Shown piece after piece: positions 23,128-32,540 of a stretch of 64,000 bases of DNA. Every line of letters begins with the position of its first letter. Position 1 is the stretch's first letter. This stretch comes from Chelydra serpentina (lineage: Eukaryota; Chordata; Testudines; Chelydridae): NCBI GenBank assembly GCA_037349315.1, contig JBAIAC010000008.1, positions 37,050,001-37,114,000 of the forward strand, in the 5' to 3' direction. Under the pieces are notes generated by a model, which had not been told where the DNA came from, did no database searches, and saw only the letters and a list, made by a program, of their open reading frames with translations. The position numbers and the translations under genes were made by a program.

Positions 23128-24405
23128 ATGGAGCCCACTGCGATCATCGCTGCAGTTATGGCCGTTGTCAACACCTCGTGCCTTATCGTCCACCTTTTTC
23201 AGAGGCAGATGCTGAGAAATCGGGCGAGGAGGCTACGGAAGCGCGGTGAGGACATTGACTCTGACTCTGAGATGGGCACAGACCTCTCACAAAGCACGGG
23301 ACCCCGTACTCTGGACGTCATGGTGGCAATGGGTCATGTTGATGCTGTGGAACGGCGATTCTGGGCCCGGGAAACAAGCACGGACTGGTGGGACTGCATA
23401 GTGCTGCAGGTCTGAGATGACTCACAGTGGCTGCGAAACTTTCGGATGTGTAAGGGCACTTTCCTGGAACTTTGTGAGTTGCTGTCCCCTGCCCTGAAGC
23501 GCCAGGACACCCGGATGTGAGCAGCCCTGACTATCCAGAATCGAGTAGCTATAGCCCTCTGGAAGCTTGCAATGCCTGACAACTACCAGTCAGTCGCGAA
23601 TCAATTCGGAGTGGGCAGATCTACAGTGGGGGTTGCTGTGATGCAAGTAACCAACGCAATCGTTGAGCTACTGCTCTCAAAGGTAGTGACCCTGGGAAAC
23701 GTGCAGGTGATCATAGATGGCTTCGCTGCGATGGGATTCCCAAACTGCGGTGGGGCTATTGATGGGACTCACATCCCTATGCTGGGACCGGGCCACCAGG
23801 GCAGCCAGTACATTAACCGAAAGTGCTACTTTTCAATGGTGCTGCAAGCACTGGTGGACCATAAGGGACGTTTTACCAACATCAACGTCGGATGGCCGGG
23901 CAAGGTTCATGACGCTCACGTTTTCAGGAACTCTGTTCCGTTTAGATGGCTACAGGAAGGTATTTACTTCCCGGAGCACAAAATACCTGTTGGGGATGTG
24001 GAGATGCCTATAGTGATCCTCGGGGACCCAGCCTACCCGCTAATACCCTGGCTCATGAAGCCGTACACAGGCGCCCTGGACAGTGAAAAGGAGCTCTTCA
24101 ACTACCGTCTGTGCAAGTGCAGAATGGTGGTGGAGTGTGCTTTTGGACGTCTGAAGGGGAGATGGAGAAGCTTACTGACTTGCTCTGATCTCAGCGAAAC
24201 CAATATCCCCATTGTGATTGCAGCTTGCTGTGTGCTCCACAATCTCTGTGAGAGCAAGGGGGAGACGTTTATGGCGGGGTAGGAGGTTGAGGCAAATCGC
24301 CTGGCTGCTGATTATGCGCAGCCAGACACCCGGGCGATTAGAAGAGCCCAGCGGGACGCGCTGCGCATCCGGGAAGCTTTGAAAGCTAGCTTCCAGAGTG
24401 ACTAG
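23128..24405 (+). pseudogene. Harbinger-2 transposase, disrupted by three stops
   Basis: Collinear with the 431-aa transposase of Harbinger-1, without frameshifts (426 codon positions). Stops lie at 23413 (TGA, where copy 1 has a Trp codon in QVWDE), 23518 (TGA, where copy 1 has Arg) and 24280 (TAG, where copy 1 has Trp in MAGWEVE). All three fit G-to-A or C-to-T transitions. The longest open part (23572-24282) keeps AIDGTHIP, GWPGKVHDAH, GDPAYPL and VECAFGRLKGRW, so the catalytic residues are present but the protein cannot be made whole. An AATAAA follows at 24532. Confidence 0.9.
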
Positions 24406-24479
24406 GGTAACCTGTGACTATTACGTTTGTTTATGCAGAAGCTGAACCTGCCTCCGTTCCTTTACCCAGTTAATGTTGC

Positions 24480-25345
24480 CTATCCTTTCCAATTACCAAA
24501 CCCCTTCTCCCCCTTCCCACACACCCTTAAAAATAAAATAAATGAAACATTGTTCATTAAAACCGTCTTCTTTATTAAGGCTTTCTCGGTAAAGGGTTGA
24601 AACTGGGACGCATACTGCAGTTGGGGAGTGGGTGGAGTGATGGAAAGGATGCTTCTAAACTCGGGGAATGATAGACTCCTGCTCCTAGAGCAGTCCGCAG
24701 TGGTGGATCGGTTGTTTCAACGGAGCCTGCCACCCCTCCTTTTTGGGACTCTGTGTGGCGGGGCTATGTGACTTTGTGGCGTGGGAGGGCGGTTTCAGAT
24801 CCCATGCTGTGTAGCTCTCTCATCCAGGCTACAGACCGCTGCATAAGATCTGTAACCGCCCTCCCCCACCACAAAAAAAACAGAGCCCCCCCCACAGAAC
24901 ATGGAAACCACCTCCCAGACTGACCAGGGTGCCTAATGGCTGCAATGTGAGTGTGACCTTCTGGTGAACCTGCACCCCTGTCTGTACCCTGGTAAAGGCG
25001 CCTATCATCTCCAATTACCAACCCCCTTCCCCCCCTTCAAATACAATGTTTCCTTTACAAGAAAATCAAGGAAACAATACCTAACAGAAAAGTAATTTTT
25101 ATTAAGGACTTCACAGTTATGGGATGAAACTGGGAGGGTGGCTAGGGCGGGGTGCGGTTGGAGGGAAGGAAAGGACCCATCAAATCTTGGGGAATGAGAG
25201 CCTTCTGCTGCTTGAGCAGTCCGCAGGGGTGGAGTGAAAGTTTCCACGGCCCCTACCGCCCCTCCGTCTTGAGACTTTGGGTGAGGGGGGGATGGGACTT
25301 TGTGGCGGGGGAGGGCGGTTAGAGATAGAATGAAGCGGGGCTCTG
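24480..25345. repeat. Roughly 0.5-kb tandem duplication at the 3' end of the Harbinger-2 Myb-like gene
   Basis: The segment from about 24480 (CCAATTACCAAACCCC, TTTATTAAGG, TTGAAACTGGGA, GGGGAATGA, GAGCAGTCCGCAG, GACTTTGTGGCG) recurs in the same order from about 25008. The second copy contains the true C-terminal codons and poly(A) signal (TTTATT at 25098) of the - strand gene. The first copy is a spare 3' end between the two genes. The copies are visibly diverged, so the duplication is old. Harbinger-1 has only one copy. Confidence 0.7.
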
Positions 25346-27237
25346 TCCTCCTGCCTCCGGTCCTGCAGAACATCTACAAGGCGCCGGAGTGTGTCAGTTT
25401 GCTCCCGCATTAGCCCAAGCAGCGTCTGAGTAGCCTGCTGGTCTTCCTGCCGCCACCTGTCCTCACGAGCTTCAGTCCTCTCCTCCCGTTCGCTGGATGC
25501 TCGCCGGTACTGAGGGATGTTCTCTCTCCGCTGCTCCGCCTCAGTTCGGGAACAGACCATAAGTTCCGAGAACATCTCGTCCCGTGTTCTTTTTTTGCGC
25601 CGCCTGATCAGCGCCAGCCTCTGGGAGGGGGATGCCGGGGTAGCCCGGGAGACACTCGCAGCTGTGGGATGGGAAAAAGGGAGTGAATTCCTCAGAAAGA
25701 TAAATTTTCGTGAACAATGAATATAGTCTTTCCCTGTGAACAAGACCATGCACACTACCTATCACATGTGCAGTCAGAAGAAGGTCGAATTTTCTGTCTT
25801 TATATTGAGTGCCTGTGGTCTTGGTGTACAAATCACACAAGCGGGGCCGGACAACGGAATTCGGCTAGCAGGAGGCCATTGTAAGCCATAGACTTTTGGC
25901 TGCTGAAAGCTTAATTTACAGCAGCACCCTCCTTTCACGTTCCAAACACTGCTCCTATCGTTGGCCATTTCCTGCTGCCGGGGATCCGGCAAACATGAAC
26001 TCTCCCCCTGTCACACCCACAGCGTGGCTGTACCCGTGAATGGTCCCTGCATGCTGCCGGTGAACCGCTCAGCATGAACGGTTCGCCTCCCTGCCCCCAC
26101 CGCGCGGCTGGGCTCGGGAAAGATCCCTGCTTGCTGCCGGCGAACCGCTCCGCATGAACGGTTCGCCTCCCCGTCCCCACCGCATGGCTGGAAACCGCTG
26201 GGTAGAGTTATTTAAAGGAACAGGTTACCAGTCCCAATACTAAAATTCCCCTAATTCATACCAGGACACCATGACTGATATCACTCTGATGAGGATTGCA
26301 GAGACAGAGAAAGACCGTATGCTGCGTGAATGCCAGCAAACACTGGGGCCGTATGCTGCCATGCTTTGCCAGGCAATGATACCGGAGTACCAGCTACTAG
26401 CCTGGGGCAGAAAAGTTTCCTACCATGGAGGAGGCCATAAGGCCGCTCTCCCCAGGAACCTGATGCAAAGGCTGGCAGATTACTTCCAGGAGTGCTTTAT
26501 GGAGATGTCCCAGGAGGATTTCTCCTCTATCCCCAGACATGTTGAAAGACTTTTCGAGTAGCTGAACTGGCAACGACTAAAAACTAAAGCGCGTAGGGCA
26601 AACTAATCATGAAAAACCCATTGCTAACATACCATACCAATTCTATTCAAAATAAATGTTTAAAACACTTACCTTCTGATCCTTCCCCTGATTCACGGTC
26701 TGGGTTACCGCCTTGGGAGGGTTGGTAGGGGATCTCAGTAAGGGTGATGAAAAGATCCTGGCTGTCGGGGAAATCAGCGTTGAAAGCGCTGTCGACTGCC
26801 TTGTCCTCCTCATCTCCTTCCTCATCTTCCCCGTCCGCGAAAACCTCCAAGGAAGCGGCCGTAGATAAGACCCCATCGTCAGAGTCCACGGACACTGGTG
26901 GGGTGGTGGTGCCCCCCCCCCTAGAATTGCATGCAGTGCCTCGTAGAAACGGCATGTTTGGGGCTGGGATCCGGAGCATCCGTTTGACTCTTTGGTCTTC
27001 TGGTACGCTTGTTGCAACTCCTTGATTTTCATGCGGCACTGCGTGGCATCCTCTCTCCATCATGGCTTTTGAGATCTTCTTGTAGATCTTCGCATTCCGT
27101 CTTTTCGATCGCAGCTCCGAAAGCACGGACTCATCGCCCCACACAGCGATCAGATCCAAGACTTCCCGATCAGTCCATGCTGGGGCCCTCTTTCTATTCT
27201 GTGATTGCATGGTCACCTCTACTGGAGAGCTTTGCAT
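25180..27237 (-). pseudogene. Harbinger-2 Myb/SANT-like gene, two exons, with compensating frameshifts
   Basis: Exon 1 spans 27237-26673 (donor GTAAGT from 26672) and exon 2 spans 25661-25180 (acceptor CCCACAG ending 25662). The joined frame stays open for 348 codons. However, the part between about 27045 and 26915 is read in a shifted frame relative to Harbinger-1. The expected CRMKIKELQQAYQKT helix and HAILGG lie in another frame, so one indel near 27045 and another in the poly-C/G run near 26915 restore the frame. The second half of the Myb/SANT domain is therefore scrambled. The N-terminal helix (APAWTDREVLDLIAVWGDE) and exon 2 (basic IRRRKKRTRDE, R/E-rich coiled coil) are intact. The product, if made, probably cannot bind DNA normally. 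Confidence 0.75.
26271..26561 (+). CDS. Third Harbinger ORF, copy 2, 96 aa
   Basis: Same length, start context (CCAG shortly before the ATG) and stop as the copy at 19530, and likewise nested in the Myb-like intron on the opposite strand. It begins MTDITLMRIAETEKDRM and ends HVERLFE. It is fully open although the neighbouring transposase has three stops. About a third of the residues differ from copy 1, many conservatively (D/E, L/M, K/R), which looks like selection on protein sequence in the lineages leading to the two elements. Function unassigned; see the other copy for the BEN-like suggestion. Confidence 0.65.
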   Translation: MTDITLMRIAETEKDRMLRECQQTLGPYAAMLCQAMIPEYQLLAWGRKVSYHGGGHKAALPRNLMQRLADYFQECFMEMSQEDFSSIPRHVERLFE

Positions 27238-28923
27238 CGTTGCCAGTGCTGCTGAGCTCGCCACGATGTCCAAACAGGAAATGGGATTCAAACTGCCCAC
27301 ACAGGAAAAGGAATTCAAATTTTCCTGGGGCTTTTCCTGTCTGGCTGTTCAGAGCATCCGAGCTCGGACTACTGTCCAAAGTGTCCACGGAGTGGTGCAC
27401 TCTGGGATAGCTCCCGGAGCTATTAGCATCGAATTCAGTCCACACTAACCCTAATTCGACATGGCCATGTCGAATTTAGCGCTACTCCCCTCGTCGGGGA
27501 GGAGTACAGAAATCGATTTAATGAGCCCTTTATGTTGAAATAAATAGCTTCGTTGTGTGGACGGGTGCAGGGTTAATTCGAGTTAACGCTGCTAAATTCA
27601 ACATAAACTCCTAGTGTAGACCAGGCCTTACACAGGGTAAATTCATAAATTGTCCGGCCTCTATAACACTGATAGAGAGATACGTGCAGCTGTTTGCTCC
27701 CCCAGGTATGAATCACTTTCTCTGGATTTATTAATAAACCAAGGTGATTTTATTAAGTATAAAACGTAGGATTTAAGTGGTTTCAAGTAATAACAGACAG
27801 AGCAAAGTAAGTCACCAAGCAAAATAAAGCAAAACACACAAGTCTAAGCCTAATACATTAAGAAACTGATTACAGGTAATATCTCACCCTCAGAGACGTT
27901 CCAATAAGCTTCTTTCACAGACTAGACTCCTTCCTTTTCTGGGCCCAATCCTTTCCTCTGGTACAGTCCTTGTTCGTTCTAGCAGACATCTTAGGTGGAA
28001 AGCAGGGGTTTTCTCATGACTGGCCACCCCTTTGCCCTGCTCCACCCCCTTTTGTAGCTTTGGCACAAGGCAGGAATCTTTTGACTCTCTGGGTCCCCAC
28101 CCGTCCTTCTAAATGGAAAAGTACCAGATTTAAGATGGATTTCATCATCAAGTGACATGGTCACATGTCTCTGTAAGATCCCTAGTCTCCATTCCCCATG
28201 GGCTGGCCCACATGTACGCAGGAAGGCTTTCAAGTAACTAAGGCCATTTAAAACTGATTGTTTCTGTAGCACCCTTAATGGCCTCCACTTAATATGTTTA
28301 CATCAGTGATACAAGTTTATATCTTATTTTGCTAACTCCAGACATAGAAATAATACATGCAAACAAATGGGATGAACACACTCAGTAGATTGTAAGCTTT
28401 GTAATGATACCTTACAAGAGACCTTTTGCATAAAGCATATTCCAGTTACATCATATTCACGTTCATAAACATATTTTCATTAAGCATAGGGAGTGCAACG
28501 TCACATGTATGTTTCAGGATTGGTTGATTTGTTTTGTAGATGCTGTATCTTACATAGGATTCAAGATTCTGGTATCAAATTATATTTCTTTGTGTATCCC
28601 TTGTGTGTAATTACGAATAATGACGTCTAATGAGTCCCTGACCTATTTCAACCCATTAGAAAAAAACTACTTTCCACATTTTTAATGCTTCACGTTGTGC
28701 AAGATAACCTTCTTGATTATGTCCTATTATACCATGTTGGCACAGCAGACGATGAAAACAAACATGCTTTGCTGTAAGGTCACTTATTAAACTTTACAAA
28801 AAGGTACTTTCTAGCTAATAGATAAAACTCAGGTGGTGCTAGGTATCTTAGTTTCTACTACCCATAGCCTGCAAAACAATTACCCATATTAAATTCAATA
28901 AGTTTATCTTCATTTTATTAAGA

Positions 28924-28997
28924 GCCTGATCCTGCAGACCATTATCTATTTGAGTAAACCTACTGATGTGAGTAAGGATGTGGATGATTGGCCTTAT
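28924..28997. mobile_element. Palindromic MITE-like repeat, partial copy
   Basis: Starts GCCTGATCCTGCAGACC and ends GGATGATTGGCC, with TGAGTAAACCTACTGATGTGAG in between split around the centre. Same family as 3433, 51581, 51873 and 62022. Confidence 0.5.
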
Positions 28998-30354
28998 GGG
29001 CAGGGACTGTGTTTTCCCTGGTTTTTCTGTGATGTGCCATGGACAGCTATAGAAATAATAATAGAAATAATAATACTGTTACCAGCAAACAACCAGTAAG
29101 AGTCTTAATTCTGCTCTGTGCTCATGAAAATAACAGTGTTGCATCTAGAAGCTGACCCCTGCTCAGGTTCAGGGACACCTGGGGTTTGCCATTAGTCAAG
29201 ACAGCTGGAGGGAGGCCAGGGAAGAGAATAGATAATGAAAAGAAATGTAGTAATGATGTATGCTTCCTACCTCAAAAACATATAAGACATGACAGAGCAT
29301 GATGTACATCTTCATGATACCTGCACAAGTGATGCCAACAACATCTATACACATGCACACAAATGCCCTGCTCCACCATACTACCCACGAGCCTTTGCTG
29401 AATTTTTTGCTGTCACTTATGTCCTGAAACTCATGGAACTAACAGAGCTGTAAGGTGCTATTCAACATGAATAAGGGTGCAAAAACTGGACCACAGAGGA
29501 GATGATAAAGGAGGAGGGCAACAGAACAATAAGAAGAGGCTAATGCATAATTAATGGCAATGATAGCAAGGTATGGTACATGAGTGAGGAAAGAGGGATC
29601 AGGTCCTTACATGGAAGCTCTTCAGGGCAGGAACCTCATTGTCTTCTGTGTACTGTGAGGTACCTAGCACATATTTTAAAATGTTCTTGTTCCATGGGGG
29701 TGTCCAAGTGCAAACTGACATATTTTATTTGAGTTTCAAAATAAACGGTTATGAATCATCGTCATTTTTTAGAGAAAAATGTTTTTATTCTACTGATAAA
29801 GAGCAAAGGTTTCATTGCCTGGCATTCTGTGTTAGCATAAATGTTATCTTTGCACAGCAACATTTAAGGGCATAGGGATCTTCCAGAGGACCTGAAAGTA
29901 ACTGACCATTAACTACCGATGTACAAGATATTACTGTTCACAGGAAACAGGGCAGTGTGTATTGCTAATTAATGGGAGTCAGAGTGATTTAGAACCAGCT
30001 AATGGCAACCTATAGATTATACTTTTGTACTTCACTTTTCAAATACTTGTAAGTTGTACTAAACTTTATTTTTTAAATTGCAGTCAGTTAGATGCGGGGC
30101 ATAACTTTTTTTGCTCTAGCTAATATTGGTAAAATATTTTTCATAGTAAATGTATAATGACTTCTTGAACCACATGCATTATTGGACACACAAATTACTT
30201 CTGTGGTTGATGGGTATCCTGACAACTATGTCACACACCTCAACTTAGATGAACAGCCAATATCTGTACTTCTGAAATGTATGTATAAATGCTCTACCAA
30301 CAGGGACTCCATCGCTAACAAATCCTTGGGACAGACTACCTGCTCCCTCACTGT

Positions 30355-30515
30355 TCCCTATAAGCTGTCCGCGTGTGCGTGCGCACACAGATCCTAAACC
30401 CTGTGCACACGGCGAAACACCACAGGCACAAAAATGTGCACAGAAGCACAACAATTTGCACAGAAGAAATTTTTTGCACACACGGCCTGTCAAAAATTAG
30501 AGGGAACATTGAGTC
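30355..30515. repeat. CA/GT-rich interspersed repeat
   Basis: Purine/CA-rich stretch with repeated GCACA and GTGTGCG words, ending AAAATTAGAGGGAACATTG. I recognise this terminus from frequent turtle repeats. No ends or target duplication could be fixed. Confidence 0.35.
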
Positions 30516-31704
30516 CCACTGTAAAACCCATCGAAGGAGTCCTGAAGTGTAGACCTGTCTCTTAATGGGAGGCGGGTTTTGTGGTCCCTGGAGTTGGAAG
30601 GGGTCCATACTTCTCAACATTACAGATCATAGACGTCTATAGAGCAGGACACGCCAGGCATCCTAGAGGGAAGGCTCTGTGTTGATGCTCTGGTCACACT
30701 TTTCTGGTGGTACTACCACTGGCTGCTTTTCTGAAGAGTGTGTTCTCCTTTCAGCACTGAGAAAGTCAAGGGGAAGAGCCTGAAAGCTGTAGTCCACTGT
30801 GGGCACAGGAACTGCTTTTGTTTTAGATGTTTTGCTTAAGTTTTGTATTTGAAGAATAAAACTGTGCCTGGAAGGGACGCACAGGCTGGAGGAGGAGTTA
30901 AAAGGGGAACAGAACAGCTCACCTGTGGGCAGACCAGGGAAGAGACCACACCTTCATCCCTCAGCTGCTGAGGGAACCCAGGAGCTTCCCCAACAACTGC
31001 CTGAAGGTTTCTTCCTGAGGGAAGGGATGCCCTAATCCTGATACACCCTGAGAGGGAGGCACTCCCCTCTCTCTCACTAACTCAGTTTGTGTTAATTTCC
31101 CTTGTTTTTTTGTCTATGGACTACCCAGAAGGGGAGTGTAGAAATATGTTTGTAGAAGATTATAATTTAGAGAGGCTCCCTCATAATGGACAGTATTAGG
31201 AACATAGGAATTTGGAGATGTGCCCTGGAGGCAGAATTTGGGAACACCACATGGCTGTGTGCAGCAGTTTACTACAGAAGCTCTCCACTCTTATTTTATT
31301 TTATTGTTATTTATTATTATTTTATTAAAGTTTTATTCCTTTCCCATTCACTGGTTTGTAACGTAATAAACACCAAGATCATTACAAGGAGAGACTTGGA
31401 AGTGACCTGACCGGAGGGCCAAGTCACAGGAAGAGGCACGCCACGGCAAACACAGAGCAGCCAGTGGCAGCAGACCGCAGTGGAGAGAAAGAGCTGCCAT
31501 GCCATGTCTGGCCATGAGGAGACTCCAGAGGTGGGCTGAAGTCTTCACAACTGGTGGACAAAGTGGGCATCCTTCCCACCCTGGAGAGGGGGGAGGACTG
31601 ACTGAACCAGGCAGTCAAATACTGTCAATCGAGAGACATGGGCTGGTAGGTCAGACAACATGGACTTAGATCATCGCCTCAAATCGATGACTCAGAACTA
31701 AGCT

Positions 31705-31822
31705 AAGTTTTAGTCACAGGTATTTTTAGTAAAACTGATGGAAAGGTCATGGGCAATCAAAACAAAAATTCATGGCCGATGACCTGTCCATGACTTTTAC
31801 TATATACCCCTGACTAAAACTT
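31705..31822. repeat. Inverted repeat, AAGTTTTAGTC ends
   Basis: AAGTTTTAGTCACAGGTAT at 31705 is inverted at the right as ATACCCCTGACTAAAACTT (ending 31822). The inner parts also pair (GGTCATGGG... with CCATGACTTTTAC), around ATTCATGGCC. The G/C-rich block that follows (31823-32300), with no credible gene, probably belongs to the same non-autonomous turtle element. Confidence 0.55.
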
Positions 31823-32334
31823 TTGAGGGGAGCCTGCCACACGTGCTGGGGGAGGGCAGCTGTGGTGCTGGGGGGTGGGGGGGGCAGGCAGCGACGCATG
31901 GCCCGGGACCCCCGCTGGTGTGGGGGGAAAGATTGGCGGGGCTGTCAGGCTCCCTACCTGGCTCTGTGACTCCCGTCCCACCCCAGCAGAAGCAGTTTGG
32001 GTGTGGGAGGGGGCAGGGGGTTGTGGCACAGGACAGGGTGAGGTGGGCTCTGAGCAGCGCTTACCTGGGGGGCTCCCTGGAAGCCGTGATATCCCCCTCG
32101 CTCAGCTCCTAGGGGAAGGTGTGGCCAGGCAGCTCTGCGTGCTGCTTCCTCCCCGAGCGTTGGCTTTGCAGCTCCCATTGGCCAGGAACTGTGCAGGGGT
32201 GGTGCCTGCAAAGGAGGCAGCTTGCTGAGCTGCCTGGACACGCCTCCAGGCTCTCAAAGGAGCCCATATCCAGCCACAAAAAAGCAAGTCTGAAGGTTTT
32301 TGGGGCTCACAGGCTGCTACTGCTGATTTGTTCC

Positions 32335-32540
32335 TGGGTTTTTAACAATAGCAGCCCCTCTCACAGACCTAATTAAGGACAGGAGCCCCAAGAAGGTGCA
32401 CTGGTCAAGGCTTGCGAAAAGGCCTTTCAAATGTTGAAAGACCTCATATGTAAAGAGTCTGTCCTGTTCAGTTCCCACTCCTCAAGAGTTCATTTTACAA
32501 GTTGATGCCTCAGAAGTGGTGAGCCGATCCCTTCACAGAT
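32335..32540 (+). pseudogene. Ty3/Gypsy-type pol fragment (RT end / RNase H start)
   Basis: Three overlapping frames give a continuous gypsy-like match: TIAAPLTDLIKDRSPKKVHW (from 32345), then EKAFQMLKDLICKESVLF after a one-base loss near 32407, then VPTPQEFILQVDASEV after a one-base gain near 32471. This is the segment joining the RT thumb to the RNase H domain, where FILQVDAS carries the first RNase H aspartate. The similarity fades beyond about 32540; a weak YYLSGKNVPY near 32627 may be a continuation. No LTRs were identified. It is an old dead fragment. Confidence 0.7.

Larger units (their letters stand above)
22750..27627 (+). mobile_element. PIF/Harbinger DNA transposon 2, decayed, nested in an LTR
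   Basis: A 4878-bp element with ends GGGTATGTCTATACTGC (5') and GGCCTGGTCTACACTAG (reverse complement of the 3' end). It is flanked by TTA at 22747-22749 and 27628-27630. It has the same gene order as Harbinger-1: transposase (+), convergent two-exon Myb-like gene (-), small ORF (+) in the intron. It lacks the tRNA-like leader insertion. The transposase has three stop codons and the Myb-like exon 1 has compensating frameshifts. Protein divergence from element 1 shows the two are separate insertions of related subfamilies and not a local duplication. Confidence 0.92.
22464..28503. mobile_element. Solo-LTR-like element, split by Harbinger-2
   Basis: The outer boundaries are TG (22464) and CA (28503), flanked on both sides by CATGTA (22458-22463 and 28504-28509), a 6-bp target duplication. 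After removing the nested Harbinger-2 and its TTA duplication the element is about 1159 bp. It has no coding capacity and contains an AATAAA near 22720. TG...CA ends, a 6-bp duplication and no internal gag/pol fit a solo LTR of an endogenous retrovirus-like element. A non-autonomous DNA element is less likely. I recognise the sequence as a frequent turtle repeat but not its official name. Confidence 0.65.

Noticed and set aside
15754..27627. Harbinger-1 and Harbinger-2 as a local tandem duplication
   Set aside because: They have different target duplications (TAA and TTA), roughly a third of residues differing in the small ORF, and different leaders; they are separate insertions.
30182..30620. 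Small Cys-rich ORFs
   Set aside because: Arise from CA/GT-rich repeat sequence; no signal or domain.
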